10,827 nt of DNA, from assembly GCA_003455715.1 (NCBI GenBank), contig DMQJ01000156.1, positions 1-10,827 on the forward strand, given 5' to 3'. A program made the translations under genes and the position numbers. Below the pieces are notes generated by a model that saw nothing but the letters and a program-made list of their open reading frames with translations, did no database searches and was not told where the DNA came from. Source of the stretch: Acidimicrobiaceae bacterium. GTDB taxonomy: Bacteria; Actinomycetota; Acidimicrobiia; Acidimicrobiales; Ilumatobacteraceae. Positions 1-6,754 of the stretch are shown here, one piece after another (the stretch's first letter is position 1; every line of letters begins with the position of its first letter).

Positions 1-649
1 CTGCGGCCGCGTCGGATGGTGGGGTGGCGTCGTCGCCGGGGTCGACGGTGAGGCGTTCGGCGACGCGCACCACCCAACGACGCGGCGAGTCCGATGGGGC
101 GACGACGAACGTGTACTCGGCGCCGTCGAACAGCTTCGAGCGGCCACGGGTGAAGAAGCCGCGTAGCAACTCGTCGAGCCCGTCGACGGCAACCTCAGGC
201 TCGATGTCGGCCTCAGCAGCGGTGGGAGTGCGACCCAACACCGCGGCGAGCGCGTCGACGGCGTGCATCGTGGTCTCATGCGCCTGGCGGCGCGCCCAGA
301 AGTGCCGCGGTGGGGGAGCATCGTTGAGAAACGTCATCGCCGTCAGGTCGGCCGGCGCGGCCCGCAGCGCGGCAAGCAGCAAGGCCAGACCCTGGTCGTA
401 ATAGGCGGTGAGATCGGGGCGCTCCCGCAATGTGGTCTGGTTGGGCACGGCCTCTGGGGCGGCGCCGGTGATCTGGGCCGTGCTCCACCGATGCACCATC
501 GCCTGGTGGGCCATCAGCGCACGGGCATCCCATGCAGGGCAGGTGGGTACCGCGGCGCCGAGTCCGGCCTCGGCAACGAGTGCAGCGAGACGTGCACCTG
601 CCGCCTCGGTGATGGCTACATGGCGTTCGAACGAGAGCGATGTGGGCAT
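1..649 (-). CDS. Maleylpyruvate isomerase family mycothiol-dependent enzyme (partial, C-terminus cut by window edge)
   Basis: Reading from the ATG at 649, 216 residues stay open to the left edge, where the gene runs out of the window. The N-terminal part looks like the MDMPI/DinB-like four-helix domain. It has the family's typical VPTCPAWD segment (34-41) followed by AHQAMVHRW, and a later HETTMHAVD segment (124-132). His48, Glu125 and His129 match in order and spacing the zinc ligands known in Corynebacterium maleylpyruvate isomerase (His, Glu, then His four residues later). Residues after about 155 fit the start of the MDMPI C-terminal domain. Family members use mycothiol, the actinobacterial thiol, as cofactor, but most have unknown substrates, so isomerase activity on maleylpyruvate is not implied. 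The start is supported by a GAGGA Shine-Dalgarno about 8 nt upstream. The gene follows the DUF4032 gene by 18 nt and is probably the last visible gene of the transporter operon. No sugar-related role is known to me. Confidence 0.85.
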   Translation of the reverse strand, partial: MPTSLSFERHVAITEAAGARLAALVAEAGLGAAVPTCPAWDARALMAHQAMVHRWSTAQITGAAPEAVPNQTTLRERPDLTAYYDQGLALLLAALRAAPADLTAMTFLNDAPPPRHFWARRQAHETTMHAVDALAAVLGRTPTAAEADIEPEVAVDGLDELLRGFFTRGRSKLFDGAEYTFVVAPSDSPRRWVVRVAERLTVDPGDDATPPSDAAA

Positions 650-667
650 CGGCTCATCCTCGCGCAG

Positions 668-1903
668 CTACTCGATGATGGGCAGTACGCCAGTGTCGGT
701 GGGGCGCACCACTTGCTCGGGCGGCGCAGTGGTGAGGACATCGCGCACGTAACTGGCAACGGCCTCCTCGAACCCGACGTCGTGGCCCACGCGTTCGCTG
801 AGATACCAACGGTGTTCGAGCATCTGGTGGTACACCTCGGCTGGCTCGAGCTTTCCGGTCAGCTCCGACGGGATCGCCTCGATGGCCGCTTCGAAGCGCT
901 CGTCGAGCCACCGGGCAGCAACCACCGCGTCGGGCAGTTTGCGCCCGGTCCTCTTCTCGAGGCGAGCGCCGTGACGACCCATGTCGTTGAGCAACCGCCT
1001 GGCCTGGTTCTCTTCGGCGGTCAAACCGGTGAGCGACTTCAGGCGATGGGCGTGGAAGCCGTGCTCTACGACGCACGGCACGAGCCGGAGGCGGTCGCCG
1101 TCGCCCGTGCTCACCAGCTCCAACTCCGACGCATCGAAACCCAGTTCGTGCAGTCGCCGCAGCCGTTGATCGACCCGGTAGGTCTCGTCGGAGTTGAACT
1201 CGTCGACCCCGGTGAGTTCCTCCCACAGCCGTGCGTACCGCTCTTCGATGGCGAGCGCCGTCTCCATCGGGTCGATGCCGTCGGCGAGTTGGCCTCCCGC
1301 TTGGAGGTCGAGGAGCCCCCCGGCCAGATTCTCGGTGGCGATCTGCAGATCCAGCTCGCGCTGTCCGTCGCTGAGGCTGGCGTGCTGCTCACCGGTCTCG
1401 ACGTCGATGATGTACGCGCTCAGGGCGCCGGCGTCGCGGCGGAACAGCGTGTTGCTCAGCGAACAGTCACCCCAGTAGAACCCGGCCAGATGGAGGCGCA
1501 CCAGCAGGCCGGCCAACGCATCGAGCAGCCGCTCGCCCAGATAGGGGATCTGCAGGCGCCGACCCGACAGCACCACCCGATACGGCAGCGAGTAGTCGAG
1601 GTGCCGGGTAACGAGCAACCCGTCGCGGTCGACGCCGCGGGCGGTGACCACGCCCACCACCTCCACGGTGGGGAGACCGGCGTCGGCCAGTTCGCGCAGC
1701 AGCCGCCACTCACGCTCGGCCAGGTCGTCGGGAAGCTCCTTCACCACGTACGACGTGTCGCGCCCCTCCACCATCCGCACCACGTGCCGGTGCAGACCGG
1801 CGACGCGCTGCATGCCTGGAATCGTCCAGTCGTCGAGGGCGGTGTCGAGGGGCCACGCCACCACCGCGGAGTGCTCCGAGGGCTTGGCGAGTTGCAGCCT
1901 CAT
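668..1903 (-). CDS. DUF4032 family protein with a kinase-like fold
   Basis: This 411-residue soluble protein has no signal peptide or membrane segment. The first ~200 residues carry landmarks of an atypical (lipopolysaccharide-kinase/RIO-like) protein kinase fold. These are a VVKEL strand with the likely ATP-binding Lys55, an acidic helix after it (Glu63/Glu65), a catalytic-loop-like segment (LHLAGFYWGDCSLSN, His138 to Asn151, with Asp146 as candidate base), and IIDVETGE, where Asp167 stands for the DFG aspartate. All four core residues are present, so it may be an active kinase. The rest (about 210-400) is mostly helical and matches the DUF4032 family as I remember it, which is common in actinobacteria and has no settled substrate. 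The ATG at 1903 lies 9 nt after the ATPase stop, with only a weak Shine-Dalgarno, which suggests translational coupling. Its place behind a sugar ABC transporter invites a role in sugar metabolism or transporter control, but that is inference. Confidence 0.8.
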   Translation of the reverse strand: MRLQLAKPSEHSAVVAWPLDTALDDWTIPGMQRVAGLHRHVVRMVEGRDTSYVVKELPDDLAEREWRLLRELADAGLPTVEVVGVVTARGVDRDGLLVTRHLDYSLPYRVVLSGRRLQIPYLGERLLDALAGLLVRLHLAGFYWGDCSLSNTLFRRDAGALSAYIIDVETGEQHASLSDGQRELDLQIATENLAGGLLDLQAGGQLADGIDPMETALAIEERYARLWEELTGVDEFNSDETYRVDQRLRRLHELGFDASELELVSTGDGDRLRLVPCVVEHGFHAHRLKSLTGLTAEENQARRLLNDMGRHGARLEKRTGRKLPDAVVAARWLDERFEAAIEAIPSELTGKLEPAEVYHQMLEHRWYLSERVGHDVGFEEAVASYVRDVLTTAPPEQVVRPTDTGVLPIIE

Positions 1904-1912
1904 CGAGGATGC

Positions 1913-3064
1913 TCAGGCTCGACCGATGGCGGCGCCTGTCTCCATGTCGAACGCGTGGAGGCGCAGCGTGTCGACGCTGAGGCTCAACCGGTCGCCGGCC
2001 TTCACCCGATGACGCGGATCGAGCTTGGCGATGATGGTGCTCTCGCTGCCGCCACCGATTTCCACCCCGTCGTCGGTGCTGCGCACACTCGGCGCAGCGA
2101 CGGTGGCATGGACGAGCAACTCCGAGCCGAGCATCTCCACGAGATCGACGCTGACGTCGAGATGTTGGTCGCCATCGCCGCCCAATGCCTCGGGGCGGAT
2201 GCCAACGGCAATGGGGGAGCCGGTGCGACCCCCGAGACCTGCCAGCCGTTGGGCGGCCTCACCGCTGAGGTTGATGGTCTGCCCTGCCACGGCCAACGAG
2301 ATGCCACCGTTGGCTGCCTCGGCAACCGTGCCCGTCACCACGTTCATCGACGGCGAGCCGATGAACTGAGCGACGAACAGGTTGTCGGGGGTGTCGTACA
2401 GCTCGGCCGGGCTGGCGCACTGCATGAGGATGCCGCGGCGCAGCACCGCCACCCGGTCGCCCATGGTCATTGCTTCCACCTGGTCGTGGGTGACGTACAT
2501 GGTGGTGACGCCCAGCCGCCGCTGCAGCTTGCTGATCTCGGCGCGCGTCTGCACCCGCAGCTTGGCGTCGAGGTTCGACAGCGGCTCGTCCATGAGGAAC
2601 AGCTTCGGCTGACGGACAATGGCGCGCCCCATGGCGACACGCTGCCGCTGGCCGCCTGACAGCTGCCCCGGCTTGCGATCGAGCACTGCGGTGAGCTCGA
2701 GCAGCTCGGCCACTTCGGCCACCTTGGCCGAGATGGTCTCTTTGTCGATCTTGCGCAACTTCATTGCGAAGGCGATGTTCTCGGCCACCGTCATGTTGGG
2801 GTACAGGGCATAGCTCTGGAACACCATCGCGATGTCACGCTGCTGGGGCCCCATCTCGTTGACACGCACGTCGTCGATGAGCATGTCGCCGTCGCTGATG
2901 TCTTCCAGCCCGGCGACCATTCGCAGCACCGTGCTCTTGCCGCAGCCGGATGGGCCGACGAGCACGAGGAACTCGCCGTCGTTGATGTGCAGATCGAGCC
3001 CCGGGACGGCCTCGAAGCCGTTCGGGTAGCGCTTCTGCAGATTGACCATGGTGAGGGTGGACAC
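1913..3064 (-). CDS. aglK: Carbohydrate ABC transporter ATP-binding protein (MalK/UgpC/AglK type)
   Basis: This cytoplasmic ATPase of 383 residues would power the two adjacent permeases. All expected motifs are visible: Walker A GPSGCGKST (37-45), Q-loop Gln83 in MVFQSYALYP, signature LSGGQ (135-139), Walker B LFLMDE (155-160), D-loop SNLDAK and switch His193. The nucleotide-binding domain ends near 235 with FIGSPSMN, typical of the MalK/UgpC/MsmX group. The rest is a TOBE/OB regulatory domain with GIRPE (288-292) and a Gly/Ser-rich insertion around 325-342. The start is the GTG at 3064, with an AAGGGG Shine-Dalgarno about 6 nt upstream that overlaps the end of the preceding permease gene. 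An ATG five codons later is less well placed. Such ATPases can serve several sugar importers, so the aglK symbol rests on context with the AglE/F/G-like neighbours. The ATPase call itself is certain. Confidence 0.95.
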   Translation of the reverse strand: MSTLTMVNLQKRYPNGFEAVPGLDLHINDGEFLVLVGPSGCGKSTVLRMVAGLEDISDGDMLIDDVRVNEMGPQQRDIAMVFQSYALYPNMTVAENIAFAMKLRKIDKETISAKVAEVAELLELTAVLDRKPGQLSGGQRQRVAMGRAIVRQPKLFLMDEPLSNLDAKLRVQTRAEISKLQRRLGVTTMYVTHDQVEAMTMGDRVAVLRRGILMQCASPAELYDTPDNLFVAQFIGSPSMNVVTGTVAEAANGGISLAVAGQTINLSGEAAQRLAGLGGRTGSPIAVGIRPEALGGDGDQHLDVSVDLVEMLGSELLVHATVAAPSVRSTDDGVEIGGGSESTIIAKLDPRHRVKAGDRLSLSVDTLRLHAFDMETGAAIGRA

Positions 3065-3067
3065 GGT

Positions 3068-3955
3068 TTACCCCTTGACGCTTCCGGCCAGCAGGCCACG
3101 GACGAAGTAACGCTGAAGAGAAAGGAACACGATGAGCGGCACGACCATCATCACGAAGGCTCCGGCGGTGAGCAGCTGCCACTCGTTGCCCTTGTTGCCC
3201 ACCATGTCGACCATGGCGAACGTCATCGGTTGGTTGGTGGCGCCGCCGCCGAACACCTTGGCGACCAGCAGGTCGTTCCAGACCCACAGGAACTGGAAGA
3301 TGCCCAGCGACGCAATCGCAGGCACCGACAACGGCAGCACCAACCGGGTGAAGATGGTGAGGTGGCTCGCTCCGTCGACTCTGGCCGCTTCGATGATTTC
3401 GCCGGGTAGGCCGGCGATGAAGTTACGCAGCAGGAAGATGGCTAACGGCATGCCAAAGATCGCATGAGCGATCCAGATGGTGGTGACACCCTCCAAGGCG
3501 TCAGGGAAGTAGTCGCCCCCGAAGAACTGCAGCAGCGGGATGAGCGTCATCTGCAGTGGCACCACCATGAGGCCCACGATGACGACGAACAGCCAGTCGC
3601 GGCCTCGGAAGTGCATCCACGACAGGGCGTAGGCGGCAAAGGCAGCGATAACGATGGGGATGATGGCGGACGGAATGGCGATGCGCACCGAGTTCCAGAA
3701 GAACTCGCTGAACTGCAGCCCGTTCACCTTGTTGTCGAGCACACCGGAGTAGTTGTCCCAGGTGACCCTCGCTGGGTTCTTGAACCAGTTCCACCAGCCG
3801 TCGGTCTTGATGTCGTCCTCCGGACGGAACGACGAGATGAACAAGCCCAGCGTGGGCACGGTCCAGAGGGCGGCGAGGAACCACACGATGACGCGACCGA
3901 CCGGCCCGGTGGTGGCGCCTGCGACGCGTGTGCCCATGGGAGTCTTGTCGGCCAT
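3068..3955 (-). CDS. aglG: Alpha-glucoside-type ABC transporter permease, second subunit (AglG-like, MalG family)
   Basis: This is an inner-membrane permease of 295 residues, the normal length for the MalG/AglG family. About six hydrophobic segments can be seen near 21-41, 91-111, 122-142, 155-178, 207-227 and 262-283. Between the fourth and fifth lies the EAA loop that docks on the ATPase (EAARVDGAS, 189-197, then the FTRLVLPLS turn). Segments such as AAFAAYALSWM, VVPLQMTLIPLL and FQFLWVWNDLLVA strongly recall rhizobial AglG. It would form the channel with the upstream permease and move a di- or oligosaccharide delivered by the lipoprotein. The ATG at 3955 follows the upstream stop codon by a single base (TGACATG), so the two permeases are almost certainly translated together. 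The TAA stop lies 3 nt before the ATPase GTG start. Confidence 0.93.
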   Translation of the reverse strand: MADKTPMGTRVAGATTGPVGRVIVWFLAALWTVPTLGLFISSFRPEDDIKTDGWWNWFKNPARVTWDNYSGVLDNKVNGLQFSEFFWNSVRIAIPSAIIPIVIAAFAAYALSWMHFRGRDWLFVVIVGLMVVPLQMTLIPLLQFFGGDYFPDALEGVTTIWIAHAIFGMPLAIFLLRNFIAGLPGEIIEAARVDGASHLTIFTRLVLPLSVPAIASLGIFQFLWVWNDLLVAKVFGGGATNQPMTFAMVDMVGNKGNEWQLLTAGAFVMMVVPLIVFLSLQRYFVRGLLAGSVKG

Positions 3956-3956
3956 G

Positions 3957-5156
3957 TCAGCGACCCTCTCGCTGGGCCCGCTGGTTGCGGGAGTTGACGA
4001 ACACGATGGGGAGAACGAGCAGGAACAACATCACTGCCCAGGCAGCGCCGAGGCCTTCGTTGTCTTGGGGAAAGCCCTGCTCGTACATCTCGTTGGCGAT
4101 GGTGCTGGTGCCGAACGAGCCGCCCTTGCCCATCGTTTGGATGATGTCGAAGATCTTCAGCACGGCAAGCACCGTGGTGGTTGCAACCGTGATGATGGTG
4201 CTCTTGATGTACGGAAGTACGACCTTGTAGAACGCCTGGCGGTCGGTCGCCCCGTCGATCTTGGCTGCCTCCACCAGGTCGTCGGGCACGCCCTTCAAGG
4301 CGGCGGAGATGACCACGGTGGAGAAACCGGCCTGGATCCAGATCACCACGATCATGATGAACAGCGTGTTCTTTCCCGGAAGCCACGGGCTGGTGATGCC
4401 GAACAGGGACGAGTCCTGGAGGAAGAACTCTGGGTCGCCCGGCAGGATCGAGTTGAGCAAGCCGTATTCGCGAGGCGAGTAGACGAAGTTCCAGATCACA
4501 CCGGCACCGACCATGGAGATCGCGGTGGGAAGGAAGATCGCCGCCTTGGCGACGGCCTCTCCTCGCATTCGATCGGCGAAGCGGGCGATGGTGATGCCCA
4601 TCACGGTGCTGGCGATGGTGACGATGATGCCCCACCACAAGGTGTTGGAGAACACCTTGATGTTGGCGTCTTTGGTGAAGATGTCGACGTAGTTGCCGAA
4701 TCCGTACCACTCGTCGTTGCGGTCGTAGAACGAGTCGCTGACGTTGAGGATGGCCGGCACCACGAGTCCGAACAGAAGCAGAACGGCTGGCAGCAGGAAG
4801 GCGGCCGTTCGGAACCACTCGCGGAATGGTTCGGGAAAGAGGCTGGCAATGAGATAGAGGATGCCGAACAGGGCGGCGAGCGCCACGATGCCGTTGGTGA
4901 CGTAGTACAGCGTGGTGACGATCTTCGACACCGACGAGCGGCCACCGCCGAGCACGATCCACGCCATGGCGGAGACGCCCCACACCGTCGCTCCGGCGCC
5001 GAGTCGGGCAAGGGTGGAGGCCTGAGGTTGCATTCGCACCGGGAGCGCTCGCATCACCGCCGGTACGAGCCACGCCGCGGCGAGGAGGGCCGCAACCCCG
5101 AGGCCCACGATGGCGATGAGCAGTCCACGTCCACCGACGTCGAACAACCCGATCAT
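3957..5156 (-). CDS. aglF: Alpha-glucoside-type ABC transporter permease, first subunit (AglF-like), with an enlarged N-terminus
   Basis: This membrane permease of 399 residues is longer than the roughly 300-340 usual for MalF/AglF-type sugar permeases without the E. coli P2 loop. Residues 118-388 hold the standard unit: segments near 118-138, 172-193, 203-226, 265-286, 320-340 and 371-388, with the EAA loop EAAKIDGATDRQAF (295-308) that contacts the ATPase. The first ~110 residues add about three hydrophobic segments (11-32, 52-70, 82-106) joined by short polar links, giving about nine in all. The binding-protein-facing region contains SDSFYDRNDEWYGFGNYVDIF, split here in naming only for its aromatic content. 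The ATG at 5156 has a GAGGCGG stretch about 9 nt upstream and overlaps the stop of a possible 16-codon ORF. No later methionine would give a better family-length start, so the extension looks genuine. It pairs with the AglG-like permease 1 nt downstream. Confidence 0.92.
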   Translation of the reverse strand: MIGLFDVGGRGLLIAIVGLGVAALLAAAWLVPAVMRALPVRMQPQASTLARLGAGATVWGVSAMAWIVLGGGRSSVSKIVTTLYYVTNGIVALAALFGILYLIASLFPEPFREWFRTAAFLLPAVLLLFGLVVPAILNVSDSFYDRNDEWYGFGNYVDIFTKDANIKVFSNTLWWGIIVTIASTVMGITIARFADRMRGEAVAKAAIFLPTAISMVGAGVIWNFVYSPREYGLLNSILPGDPEFFLQDSSLFGITSPWLPGKNTLFIMIVVIWIQAGFSTVVISAALKGVPDDLVEAAKIDGATDRQAFYKVVLPYIKSTIITVATTTVLAVLKIFDIIQTMGKGGSFGTSTIANEMYEQGFPQDNEGLGAAWAVMLFLLVLPIVFVNSRNQRAQREGR

Positions 5157-5203
5157 GCGATGACCGCCTCAGGAGCGACGCGGTGCATTCCGGAAGACTT
5201 CAT
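5153..5203 (-). CDS. Possible 16-codon leader minicistron coupled to the first permease gene
   Basis: An ATG at 5203 opens a 16-residue frame, MKSSGMHRVAPEAVIA, whose TGA stop overlaps the permease ATG as ATGA (5153-5156). An AGGGGG stretch about 9 nt before the ATG could serve as a Shine-Dalgarno and is a better match than the one before the permease itself. The ATGA overlap is the usual geometry of translational coupling. The peptide resembles nothing I know, and so short a frame can arise by chance. It may simply let ribosomes re-enter after the hairpin at 5254-5290. Confidence 0.25.
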   Translation of the reverse strand: MKSSGMHRVAPEAVIA

Positions 5204-5253
5204 TGGTCGTAACCCCCTGCAACGACTTCGGTGGCGACACTAGCCGGGTACAC

Positions 5254-5290
5254 GAAGGGGGTGGTCGAACGACGTCCGACCACCCCCTTC
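5254..5290 (-). promoter_or_regulatory. Perfect 14-bp intercistronic hairpin between binding-protein and permease genes
   Basis: GAAGGGGGTGGTCG (5254-5267) and CGACCACCCCCTTC (5277-5290) are exact reverse complements around a 9-nt loop. The stem starts 14 nt after the stop codon of the binding-protein gene and lies about 97 nt before the permease ATG. No T-run follows on the minus strand, so it does not look like a complete intrinsic terminator. In binding-protein transporter operons such a structure commonly protects the upstream mRNA from 3' exonucleases or partly attenuates transcription, so that far more binding protein than permease is made. That role is inferred here; the stem itself is directly visible. 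Confidence 0.75.
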
Positions 5291-5303
5291 ACTACGGTCC
5301 AGA

Positions 5304-6638
5304 TCAGCTGGGCCAGCTCTCCTCGATGGCTGCCAGCGTGTCTTCGGTGCTCTTGGCGCCGACGACCCACTCGACCATCTCGCTCCAGAAGCTGCCGGCG
5401 CCAACCGGGCCGGGCATCAGGTCGGAGCCGTCGAAGCGGAACACGTCGGAGGTGACGAGCAGATCGGCGAACTGCTGCTCCAGCGGGTCGGTGATGACGC
5501 TGATGTCGGCGTTCTTGTTCGGGCTCAGCCAGTTGCCGGCCTTCATACGCTCGGTGGCGTAGTCGGCGCTGGTGAGGAACTTGGCGACGGCCTCAACGGC
5601 CGGACGGTCGTTGAACGCCGCGATCACTTCGCCGCCGCCCAGCATCACGCGGGGGTCGCCCTCGTTGGCCACGGGCAGGTAGAACGCGTTCACCTGGCCG
5701 TCGGGGCCCTTGGTGGTGCCCTCAGGGAACTGGTTGCCGTAGAAGCTCGCCTGACGGTGCATGAAGCACTCACCGTCGAGCAGCGGCAGGCCAGCCTCCT
5801 GGAACGACGTGCTGGGGATGCTCTCGGCGCCGCCGAGGACGTAGTCGTCGTTCTTCACGATGTTGCCGACCTCATCGACGGCAGCGACGATGGCCGGGTC
5901 GTTGAAGGGGATCTCGTGTGCGACCCACTGGTCGTACACATCGGGGCCGGCGGTGCGCAGCACCACGTCCTCCACCCAGTCGGTGAGCACCCAACCGGTA
6001 GCGCCACCGGACTCGGCGCCGACGCACCACGGGGTGCCACCGTCGGCCACGATCTGGTCGCTCAGCGCAATCAGGTCGCCCCAGGTCTCGGGAATCTCAT
6101 AGCCGGCGCCAGCGAAGGCTTCGGGGCTGTACCACACGAGGCTCTTGATGTTGGCGCCGAAGGGCGGCGCGTAGAACGTGCCATCAACGGTGCCGAGCTC
6201 GAGCCAGCCACCGATGTTGTTGGCCTCGACATCGGCCTTCAGGTTCTCCAGCGGCACCACCTTGCCGTCACGCGCAAGCGTGGCGAGCAGGCCGGGCTGG
6301 GGGATGAAGGCCAGGTCGGGGGAGTCGCCGCCCTCGACGCGCAGCTTCAGGTCGTCCTCGAACGTGGCCGAGCCTTCGTGCTGGATGTCGATGCCGGTCT
6401 CGGCCTCGAACGCGGCCCATGCGGCCTCGAGGCGCTCGGCCTCGACGTCGCGGATCGAGCTGAAGACCTTCACGACTTCGCCGTCGAACGGCTTGTCGCC
6501 CGCGGCGGCGGTGGTGTCGGTGCCGCCTCCGGCGGCGGTGGTGCCCGTGCTGTCCTTCTCGTCGTCGCTGCACGCAGCAGCGAGCAACGAGACGCTGAGC
6601 ACGGTGGCCAGGGTGGCCATGCGTCGGCGTGTTGCCAT
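5304..6638 (-). CDS. aglE: Alpha-glucoside-type ABC transporter solute-binding lipoprotein (AglE-like)
   Basis: This 444-residue extracytoplasmic sugar-binding protein is anchored by a lipid. The N-terminus is a lipoprotein signal: basic MATRRR, hydrophobic LATVLSVSLLAAA, then Cys23 as the likely lipidated residue. A Gly/Thr/Ala-rich linker (about 30-48) tethers the folded domain. The mature part has the family 1-like extracellular binding-protein pattern. FDGEVVKVF (51-59), AFIPQPGLLATLA (110-122), KSLVWYSPEAF (165-175), WGDLIALSDQIVADGGTPW (186-204) and TGWVLTDWVEDVVLR (214-228) recall rhizobial AglE, whose substrates include sucrose, maltose and trehalose. The exact ligand cannot be read from sequence. 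The frame is open to 6989, but the ATG at 6638 is chosen because it begins the signal peptide and has an AGGGGGAG Shine-Dalgarno 7 nt upstream. It is first in the operon, behind its own promoter and LacI-type operator, and is followed by a hairpin. Confidence 0.94.
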   Translation of the reverse strand: MATRRRMATLATVLSVSLLAAACSDDEKDSTGTTAAGGGTDTTAAAGDKPFDGEVVKVFSSIRDVEAERLEAAWAAFEAETGIDIQHEGSATFEDDLKLRVEGGDSPDLAFIPQPGLLATLARDGKVVPLENLKADVEANNIGGWLELGTVDGTFYAPPFGANIKSLVWYSPEAFAGAGYEIPETWGDLIALSDQIVADGGTPWCVGAESGGATGWVLTDWVEDVVLRTAGPDVYDQWVAHEIPFNDPAIVAAVDEVGNIVKNDDYVLGGAESIPSTSFQEAGLPLLDGECFMHRQASFYGNQFPEGTTKGPDGQVNAFYLPVANEGDPRVMLGGGEVIAAFNDRPAVEAVAKFLTSADYATERMKAGNWLSPNKNADISVITDPLEQQFADLLVTSDVFRFDGSDLMPGPVGAGSFWSEMVEWVVGAKSTEDTLAAIEESWPS

Positions 6639-6645
6639 AGTGGTT

Positions 6646-6654
6646 CTCCCCCTC
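6646..6654 (-). promoter_or_regulatory. Strong Shine-Dalgarno of the binding-protein gene
   Basis: Read on the minus strand the site is GAGGGGGAG, 7 nt before the ATG at 6638. It fixes the start of the binding-protein gene. It also contrasts with the two glycosidase genes to the right, which have no Shine-Dalgarno. A strong site suits a protein needed in excess over its permeases. Confidence 0.8.
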
Positions 6655-6692
6655 AGGAGTGCCAGAGGTGCCGGGATGGCGCCTCGGTTGTA

Positions 6693-6706
6693 TGTAAGCG
6701 TTTGCA
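6693..6706. promoter_or_regulatory. LacI-family operator at the transporter promoter
   Basis: TGTAAGCGTTTGCA is a near-palindrome with the central CG typical of LacI/GalR-family operators. It covers the last base of the -10 box and the expected transcription start (about 6699), so a bound repressor would block initiation. In minus-strand orientation it is TGCAAACGCTTACA, identical at 13 of 14 positions to the second operator at 9398-9411. The LacI-family gene 49 nt away is the obvious candidate regulator. Binding is inferred, not shown. Confidence 0.85.
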
Positions 6707-6734
6707 GAGTATCCCGCACGGAGCGTGTCGTCAA
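6706..6734 (-). promoter_or_regulatory. Sigma70-like promoter of the transporter operon
   Basis: On the minus strand TTGACG (6734-6729) and TACTCT (6711-6706) are separated by exactly 17 nt, close to the housekeeping-sigma consensus. Transcription should begin near 6699, giving an untranslated leader of about 60 nt before the ATG at 6638. The promoter lies in the 116-nt gap after the repressor gene, so the transporter genes need not depend on read-through from it. Its good boxes and overlapping operator suit a strong but repressed promoter. Confidence 0.75.
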
Positions 6735-6735
6735 G

Positions 6736-6748
6736 ACGTCGCCGACGT
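6736..6748. repeat. 13-nt inverted repeat just upstream of the transporter -35 box
   Basis: ACGTCGCCGACGT is an exact palindrome around a central C, ending 1 nt before the -35 box and 6 nt from the repressor stop. Its position would suit an activator or second regulator. It is short and GC-rich, so chance is a fair explanation. It has no T-run and is too compact to be a convincing terminator of the repressor gene. Confidence 0.3.
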
Positions 6749-6754
6749 TTCGGC

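Noticed and set aside
263..2659. A 798-codon open frame on the plus strand opposite the DUF4032 and ATPase genes
   Set aside because: Its translation is rich in His, Gly and Arg with no recognisable domain, while the opposite strand encodes proteins with clear motifs throughout. Long antisense frames are expected in high-GC DNA.
3753..5243. A 496-codon plus-strand frame opposite the two permease genes
   Set aside because: It mirrors two well-supported membrane proteins and shows biased Asp/Glu/His/Arg composition without any domain.
5254..5290. Reading the 14-bp hairpin as a full intrinsic terminator
   Set aside because: No T-run follows the stem on the minus strand, and the permease genes downstream have no clear promoter of their own in the gap, so complete termination would silence them.
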